From Agarivorans sp050870875 (GTDB lineage Bacteria > Pseudomonadota > Gammaproteobacteria > Enterobacterales > Celerinatantimonadaceae), in NCBI RefSeq assembly GCF_050870875.2, contig NZ_CP194041.2, forward strand, positions 1,550,001 through 1,614,000: a stretch of DNA of 64,000 nucleotides, in the 5' to 3' direction. Position 1 is the stretch's first letter. Every line of letters begins with the position of its first letter. A program made the position numbers and the translations under genes. The notes beneath the pieces were generated by a model. The model worked only from the letters and a program-made list of their open reading frames with translations, made no database searches and had not been told where the DNA came from. This document shows positions 58,719-64,000 of the stretch, in pieces.

Positions 58719-59315
58719 ATGACACAATTTGTATATCCTTCAGGCTTTACAGTTTTTGCTGGCGTTGACGAAGTGGGTCGAGGCCCTTTAGTGGGCGATG
58801 TGGTGACCGCAGCGGTTATCTTAGATAAGCAAAGACCGATTATGGGCTTGAATGACTCGAAAAAACTTTCCGAGAAGAAAAGAACGCAGTTAGCCGAGCT
58901 GATCCGCCAAGATGCAATATGTTGGGCTATTGGCCGTGCATCACCAGCAGAAATTGATCAACTAAATATTCTTCACGCGACTATGCTCGCGATGAGTCGG
59001 GCAGTTGCAGCCCTCTCGGTTCAGCCTGAATTTGCATTAATCGATGGGAATCGAGAGCCACAGCTGAACATACCATGTCAGGCGATTGTCAAAGGGGATG
59101 GTTTAGTCGCTGAAATTAGCGCCGCTTCTATTATCGCTAAGGTGGTTCGGGACGAAGAGATGAATCAGTTAGATTTAAGGTACCCACAGTATCAATTTGC
59201 TAAACATAAAGGCTATCCAACGGCAGTACATTTGGCAAAATTAAAAGAATATGGCCCAATTGAAGAGCACCGTCGTAGTTTCAAACCCGTTAAAAACGTA
59301 TTAGGAGATCTTTAG
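58719..59315 (+). CDS. rnhB: Ribonuclease HII
   Basis: Removes ribonucleotides misincorporated in DNA. 198 residues with the DEDD-type active site: Asp17 and Glu18 (GVDEVGRGPLVGDVV), Asp in LIDGN and Asp in KVVRDEEM. I start at the ATG at 58719, preceded by TTGGAG; the in-frame TTG at 58698 lacks support. It abuts dnaE with no spacer. Confidence 0.97.
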   Translation: MTQFVYPSGFTVFAGVDEVGRGPLVGDVVTAAVILDKQRPIMGLNDSKKLSEKKRTQLAELIRQDAICWAIGRASPAEIDQLNILHATMLAMSRAVAALSVQPEFALIDGNREPQLNIPCQAIVKGDGLVAEISAASIIAKVVRDEEMNQLDLRYPQYQFAKHKGYPTAVHLAKLKEYGPIEEHRRSFKPVKNVLGDL

Positions 59316-62300
59316 TTGTCAGATAGCGTTAAATCACCAGCTTTTGTGCATCTGCGGGTTCACTCCGATTTTTCTATGCTTGACGGCCTGAAAAAAGTGA
59401 AACCGATTGTTGCGAAAGCGGCAGAAATGGATATGCCAGCGATTGCGTTGACCGATCAGACAAACTTTTGTGGTTTAGTGAAGTTTTATGGCGAAGCGCA
59501 TAACCAAGGTATTAAGCCAATAATCGGTTGTGATTTTTTTGTTAGATCCGATGACTTTGCTGATGATTTATTTCGCTTGGTATTACTCGCTAAAGATAAC
59601 CAAGGCTATCAAAATATCACGATGCTGATTTCTCGAGCATATTTGCGCGGTCAGTTTCAAGGGAAGCCAGTGATTGATAAAGCCTGGCTTGTCGAATATG
59701 CCCCTGGTGTTATTGTTCTTTCTGGTGGGCGTCAAGGGGATGTGGGTAAAGCTTTGCTAAAGGGGAATCAGCCGCTGGTAGAAAGTTGTATCAACTTCTA
59801 CCAACAAGTATTCCCTGATAATTTCTTTCTTGAATTGATCCGAACGGGTCGCTCAGACGAAGAAAATTATTTACATATGGCGGTTGAACTAGCCAGTCAA
59901 CGTCAGTTGCCAGTTGTCGCAACCAATGAAGTGGTTTTTTTAGAAGAAGAGCAATTCCAACCTCATGAAGTGAGGGTTGCTATCCATGATGGCTTTGCCA
60001 TCGATGATAGCCGTCGACCTAAAAAATATAGCTCTCAGCAATACTTGCGTAGTGAACAAGATATGTTGGCATTGTTTGCTGATATTCCCGAGGCGCTGCA
60101 AAATTCGGTAGAAATCGCTAAACGTTGTAACGTGACAATACGTTTAGGGGAGTATTTCTTACCTGATTTCCCGACTGGCGGTCTTCCCATCGATGAATAT
60201 TTTTGTCAGGTGTCGCGGGATGGTTTGGAAGAGCGGCTTGAGTTTTTATTTCCTGATCCCGAAGTACGTAAACAGCGTCGCCCCGAGTATGACGAACGTT
60301 TACAGATTGAACTTGACGTAATTAATCAAATGGGATTTCCCGGTTACTTTCTTATCGTAATGGAGTTTATCCAATGGAGTAAGGATAACAATATTCCGGT
60401 GGGGCCGGGGCGGGGTTCTGGTGCCGGTTCTTTGGTGGCTTATGCACAAAAAATCACTGATTTAGATCCCTTAGAATATGATCTATTATTCGAACGTTTT
60501 TTGAATCCCGAACGGGTTTCAATGCCTGATTTCGATGTTGATTTCTGTATGGACCGACGCGACGAGGTGATCGACCACGTTGCTGAATTATACGGTCGTG
60601 ATGCGGTATCACAGATTATCACTTTCGGTACCATGGCTGCTAAGGCGGTGGTTCGCGATGTAGGGAGGGTGCTTGGCCACCCTTATGGTTTTGTGGATCG
60701 AATTTCTAAACTTATTCCACCTGATCCAGGAATGACCTTGGCCAAAGCGTTCGAAGCGGAACCTCGGCTACCAGAGCTGTATGATAGTGACGAAGAAGTT
60801 CGTGAACTTATCGACATGGCTAGGGTTCTTGAAGGCGTCACGCGAAACGCTGGTAAACACGCCGGGGGGGTGGTGATCTCACCCACCACAATTACCGACT
60901 TCGCTCCGCTTTATTGTGATGCGGAAGGTAAGAATCCCGTAACCCAATTTGATAAGAACGATGTTGAATATGCTGGTTTAGTTAAGTTTGACTTTCTGGG
61001 CTTAAGAACTTTAACCATTATCCAGTGGGCTCTGGATATGTTGAATCCAGTGTTGCAGGCAAAGGGTGAACCGCCCATTGATATTGCAGCGATTTCCACC
61101 ACCGATCCGAAGTCGTTTAAGGTCTTGCAAGCCTGCCAAACCACCGCTGTGTTCCAGCTGGAATCTCGCGGGATGAAAGATTTGATCAAGCGGCTCAAAC
61201 CCGATTGCTTCGAAGATATGATTGCACTGGTGGCTTTATTTCGTCCGGGACCGCTGCAGTCGGGCATGGTGGACAACTTCATCGAGCGGAAACATGGCCG
61301 CGAAGTGGTGTCTTATCCCGATGAAACTTGGCAGCACGAAAGCTTGAAGCCGATCCTCGAACCGACCTATGGCATCATCTTATATCAAGAACAAGTGATG
61401 CAGATTGCTCAGGTTCTGGCTGGTTATACGCTTGGCGGCGCAGATATGTTGCGTCGTGCGATGGGTAAGAAAAAACCCGAGGAAATGGCAAAGCAGCGCG
61501 CGGTATTTGAAGATGGCGCTATCAAAAATAATGTCGACGGCGAGTTGGCCATGAAGATTTTTGATTTGGTAGAAAAATTTGCTGGTTATGGCTTCAATAA
61601 GTCTCACTCGGCAGCTTATGCTTTAGTTTCCTACCAAACGCTATGGATGAAGACCCATTATCCAGCTTATTTCATGGCTGCGGTGATGTCGGCGGATATG
61701 GATAATACCGACAAAATTGTTACCTTAGTGGACGAGTGTAGCAATATGGGCTTGCAGTTAGTGCCGCCCGATGTAAATACTGGCTTATTTAAGTTTTCGG
61801 TAAATGAGCAAGAACAAATTGTTTACGGGATCGGTGCGATTAAAGGGGTTGGGGAAGGTCCAATTGAGGCTATTTTGGCCGCTCGGCAAGACCGACCATT
61901 TATTGATTTGTTCGATTTCTGCAGCCGACTGGACCTGAAAAAAATTAATCGTCGAGTCATTGAAAAGCTCATTATGGCTGGAGCCTTGGATAAACTTGGC
62001 CCACACCGCGCTGCGCTGATGGCGACCTTACCCTCGGCAATGAAGGCCGCTGCCCAGCAAGCCCAAGACACGGCTCGAGGTCAAGAAGATTTGTTTGGGG
62101 TGTTGACGGTTGAAGATGATGTTCGGCCTAGCTTTGTGGAACAGCCCAAGTGGAGCGAAAAAGTTTGGTTGGAGGGAGAAAAAGAAACCCTTGGTTTGTA
62201 TCTTACTGGCCATCCGGTGAATCGTTATATTAAAGAGTTTCGACATTATACCTCTGGCCGCTTAGTGGATATTCGTCCAACGTCTCGAGATACCACTTCT

Positions 62301-62801
62301 ACGGTGGCTGGTTTGGTATTATCCACGCGAGTGATGATGACCAAGCGGGGCTCGAAGATGGGACTGATTCAGCTGGATGATAAAAGTGCCCGCTTAGATA
62401 TTATGTTCTTTAGCGAAGCTTTTGAAACCTATCAAGAATTACTCGAGAAAGATCGCATGTTGGTGATTCAGGGACAGGTCAGCGTTGATGATTTCTCCGG
62501 AGGCATTAAAATGACAGCTAGAGAAGTCATGGATCTGTCGACGGCTCGTGAGCGTTGGATGAAGAACTTACATTTAAGCTTGTCTTGTGAGCAGCTTAGT
62601 GAAGTTTTTTGGCAACGTTTTTACACAATTTTAGAGCCTTATCGCGCGGGGACTTGTCCGGTCACGATAAGTTATGAGGGCGATCGCGCCAGCGGCATGT
62701 TAAGCTTAGGCACCGACTGGCGGATTACGCCGAGTGAAGATTTAATAGAGGCGTTGACCCAACTATTGGGACAACAGCAAGTCACCCTAGAATTTAATTA
62801 A
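59316..62801 (+). CDS. dnaE: DNA polymerase III subunit alpha
   Basis: Replicative polymerase catalytic subunit, 1161 residues. N-terminal PHP domain (FVHLRVHSDFSMLDG), palm aspartates 405 and 407 (MPDFDVDF) and a third in KFDFLGLRTL, fingers motif GRGSGAGSLVAYA, an internal clamp-binding-type segment near QEDLFGVL, OB fold (TVAGLVLSTRVMMTKRG) and tau-binding C-terminus. The start is TTG at 59316, directly after the rnhB stop, with AGGAG eight bases upstream. The rnhB-dnaE-accA order is the conserved one. Confidence 0.99.
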   Translation: MSDSVKSPAFVHLRVHSDFSMLDGLKKVKPIVAKAAEMDMPAIALTDQTNFCGLVKFYGEAHNQGIKPIIGCDFFVRSDDFADDLFRLVLLAKDNQGYQNITMLISRAYLRGQFQGKPVIDKAWLVEYAPGVIVLSGGRQGDVGKALLKGNQPLVESCINFYQQVFPDNFFLELIRTGRSDEENYLHMAVELASQRQLPVVATNEVVFLEEEQFQPHEVRVAIHDGFAIDDSRRPKKYSSQQYLRSEQDMLALFADIPEALQNSVEIAKRCNVTIRLGEYFLPDFPTGGLPIDEYFCQVSRDGLEERLEFLFPDPEVRKQRRPEYDERLQIELDVINQMGFPGYFLIVMEFIQWSKDNNIPVGPGRGSGAGSLVAYAQKITDLDPLEYDLLFERFLNPERVSMPDFDVDFCMDRRDEVIDHVAELYGRDAVSQIITFGTMAAKAVVRDVGRVLGHPYGFVDRISKLIPPDPGMTLAKAFEAEPRLPELYDSDEEVRELIDMARVLEGVTRNAGKHAGGVVISPTTITDFAPLYCDAEGKNPVTQFDKNDVEYAGLVKFDFLGLRTLTIIQWALDMLNPVLQAKGEPPIDIAAISTTDPKSFKVLQACQTTAVFQLESRGMKDLIKRLKPDCFEDMIALVALFRPGPLQSGMVDNFIERKHGREVVSYPDETWQHESLKPILEPTYGIILYQEQVMQIAQVLAGYTLGGADMLRRAMGKKKPEEMAKQRAVFEDGAIKNNVDGELAMKIFDLVEKFAGYGFNKSHSAAYALVSYQTLWMKTHYPAYFMAAVMSADMDNTDKIVTLVDECSNMGLQLVPPDVNTGLFKFSVNEQEQIVYGIGAIKGVGEGPIEAILAARQDRPFIDLFDFCSRLDLKKINRRVIEKLIMAGALDKLGPHRAALMATLPSAMKAAAQQAQDTARGQEDLFGVLTVEDDVRPSFVEQPKWSEKVWLEGEKETLGLYLTGHPVNRYIKEFRHYTSGRLVDIRPTSRDTTSTVAGLVLSTRVMMTKRGSKMGLIQLDDKSARLDIMFFSEAFETYQELLEKDRMLVIQGQVSVDDFSGGIKMTAREVMDLSTARERWMKNLHLSLSCEQLSEVFWQRFYTILEPYRAGTCPVTISYEGDRASGMLSLGTDWRITPSEDLIEALTQLLGQQQVTLEFN

Positions 62802-62813
62802 GAATAAGATTAT

Positions 62814-63767
62814 ATGAATCCCAATTTTCTAGAGTTTGAGCAGCCGATTGCCGAGCTGCAAGCACAAATCGAAGAGTTACGTATTGTGAATGAAGATTCT
62901 GTAGATGTTGATCTACAAGATGAAATTTCTCGTTTACAGGAAAAACAAAACGATTTAACAAAAAAAATATTTTCAGATTTAGGTGCTTGGCAAGTTGCGC
63001 AGTTAGCGCGTCATCCCAATCGTCCTTATATGCTTGATTATATTGAGCATATATTCACTGATTTTGATGAATTGGCCGGTGATCGCGCTTATGCCAACGA
63101 CGAAGCTATTATTGGCGGGATGGCGCGTTTGGATGGCCAACCAGTGATGGTGATTGGTCAGCAAAAAGGTCGCGAAACCAAAGAGAAAATTCGACGAAAT
63201 TTTGGTATGCCAAAGCCTGAAGGCTATCGTAAAGCCCTTCGTTTAATGGAAATGGCTGAGCGCTTTAAAATGCCCATTATCACTTTTATTGATACTCCAG
63301 GGGCTTACCCTGGTGTAGGAGCAGAAGAGCGTGGGCAAAGTGAAGCGATTGCCAAAAACTTATTGGTGATGTCTGGCCTTAAGGTCCCCACGATTTGTAC
63401 CGTGATTGGTGAAGGCGGTTCCGGTGGTGCTTTAGCGATTGGCGTCGGTGATCGAGTCAATATGTTGCAATACAGTACTTATTCGGTTATTTCTCCAGAA
63501 GGCTGCGCGTCTATTTTATGGAAGAGTGCCGATAAGGCTCCGGTTGCTGCCGATGCAATGGGCATTACTTCAGAACGACTTAAAGAGCTGGATCTAATTG
63601 ATGACATCGTTGTGGAACCATTGGGCGGAGCACATCGTGATGTGGCAATGATGGCGCATAACCTGAAAATCAAGCTATTGAGTGATTTGGAAACGTTAAC
63701 GGCTTTAGACGTTGAAACCTTGCTTGAGCAACGCTACCAGCGTTTGATGTCCTACGGTTACTGTTAA
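62814..63767 (+). CDS. accA: Acetyl-CoA carboxylase carboxyltransferase subunit alpha
   Basis: Transfers carboxyl from biotin to acetyl-CoA to form malonyl-CoA, with AccD. 317 residues, full length: LEFEQPIAELQAQIEEL coiled N-terminus, GQQKGRETKEKIRRNFGMPKPEGYRKALR, DTPGAYPGVGAEERGQSEAIA and GEGGSGGALAIGVGDRV. accD is not in the window. It is 12 bp after dnaE. Confidence 0.99.
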   Translation: MNPNFLEFEQPIAELQAQIEELRIVNEDSVDVDLQDEISRLQEKQNDLTKKIFSDLGAWQVAQLARHPNRPYMLDYIEHIFTDFDELAGDRAYANDEAIIGGMARLDGQPVMVIGQQKGRETKEKIRRNFGMPKPEGYRKALRLMEMAERFKMPIITFIDTPGAYPGVGAEERGQSEAIAKNLLVMSGLKVPTICTVIGEGGSGGALAIGVGDRVNMLQYSTYSVISPEGCASILWKSADKAPVAADAMGITSERLKELDLIDDIVVEPLGGAHRDVAMMAHNLKIKLLSDLETLTALDVETLLEQRYQRLMSYGYC

Positions 63768-63776
63768 CTGTTTATT

Positions 63777-63810
63777 GGCATTGAGCCTTAAAGGCTTCAA
63801 TGCCCGTTTT
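63777..63810 (+). terminator. Intrinsic terminator of accA
   Basis: GGCATTGA-GCC (63777-63787) / GGC-t-TCAATGCC (63793-63804) with one bulge, TTAAA loop, five T after CG. It separates accA from tilS. Confidence 0.85.
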
Positions 63811-63823
63811 TCTAGGATTAGCA

Positions 63824-64000
63824 GTGTCACTTTTTCGCAACTTTGAGCGGTCTTTTACTAAACTGGATATTCCATTTACCAAGGTAGTGGTCGCTTATAG
63901 TGGTGGATTAGACTCTAGTGTATTGCTTAAACTTAGCCAGCAACTTTTCACTAAACACCCTCATATAGCACTTGTTGCGGTTCATGTGAATCACGGTTTA
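63824..64000 (+). CDS. tilS: tRNA(Ile)-lysidine synthase TilS, N-terminal part (runs off window)
   Basis: Modifies C34 of tRNA-Ile(CAU) to lysidine. Only the first 59 codons are visible. GTG at 63824 follows AGGA. The frame reads FTKVVVAYSGGLDSSVLLKL, with the PP-loop SGGxDS of N-type ATP pyrophosphatases, and continues VAVHVNHGL typical of TilS. Its position after accA fits the enteric neighbourhood. Confidence 0.92.
   Translation, partial: MSLFRNFERSFTKLDIPFTKVVVAYSGGLDSSVLLKLSQQLFTKHPHIALVAVHVNHGL

Noticed and set aside
1..64000. tRNA, rRNA, CRISPR array, prophage or complete insertion sequence
   Set aside because: Looked for in the intergenic regions; no cloverleaf, regular repeat array, integrase or transposase frame was seen.

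Overview
The window is a core-genome segment of a gammaproteobacterium with moderate G+C, most like the Alteromonadales/Shewanella/Vibrio side of the class. The evidence is gene content and order: three blocks that are collinear with well-known gamma-proteobacterial neighbourhoods, a GcvB small RNA divergent from gcvA, a Vibrio/Pseudomonas-length DapD, and typical marine-gamma families such as DUF3549 and DUF2310. I cannot name the genus from sequence alone.

Block 1 (1-16680) is ndk-rlmN-pilF-rodZ-ispG-hisS-yfgM-bamB-der-yfgJ, then xseA divergent from guaB-guaA: nucleotide metabolism, rRNA methylation, cell shape, isoprenoid synthesis, outer-membrane assembly and ribosome assembly. One accessory gene interrupts it at 9720-11561: a PAS-like/LuxR-HTH/alpha-beta-hydrolase fusion whose nucleophile serine is alanine.

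Block 2 (16680-32410) starts with a frameshifted remnant of an MmyB-type regulator, then the GcvB sRNA (minus strand) divergent from gcvA-ygdD-rlmM. A minus-strand run follows: NAD-type isocitrate dehydrogenase, xni, ppnN, an intact GGDEF cyclase, a TPR protein with a degenerate GGDEF domain, and queF. Then come syd, three poorly characterised genes (DUF2310, a small coiled-coil protein, DUF3549) and yqcC-truC.

Block 3 (32411-38605) is a sugar-uptake island: lamB-malM, a second convergent lamB, and ptsG. Both lamB promoters carry CRP sites and copies of a shared 14-bp palindrome, TGAAA-N4-TTTCA, suggesting one LacI-family regulator encoded elsewhere. No maltose ABC transporter lies in the window. 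A MITE-like element (38786-38940) follows.

Block 4 (39063-64000) is the conserved yaeH, dapD, glnD, map cluster (minus strand) and, divergently, rpsB-tsf-pyrH-frr-uppS-cdsA-dxr-rseP-bamA-skp-lpxD-fabZ-lpxA-(gap)-lpxB-rnhB-dnaE-accA-tilS: translation, envelope lipid and lipid A synthesis, outer-membrane biogenesis, replication and fatty-acid synthesis. The usually tight lpxA-lpxB junction is split by 474 bp of apparently non-coding DNA. tilS runs off the right edge.

I saw no tRNA, rRNA, CRISPR array, prophage or intact insertion sequence. The least ordinary items are the hydrolase-LuxR fusion, the shared lamB operators, the GcvB locus with its adjacent decayed regulator, and the lpxA-lpxB gap.
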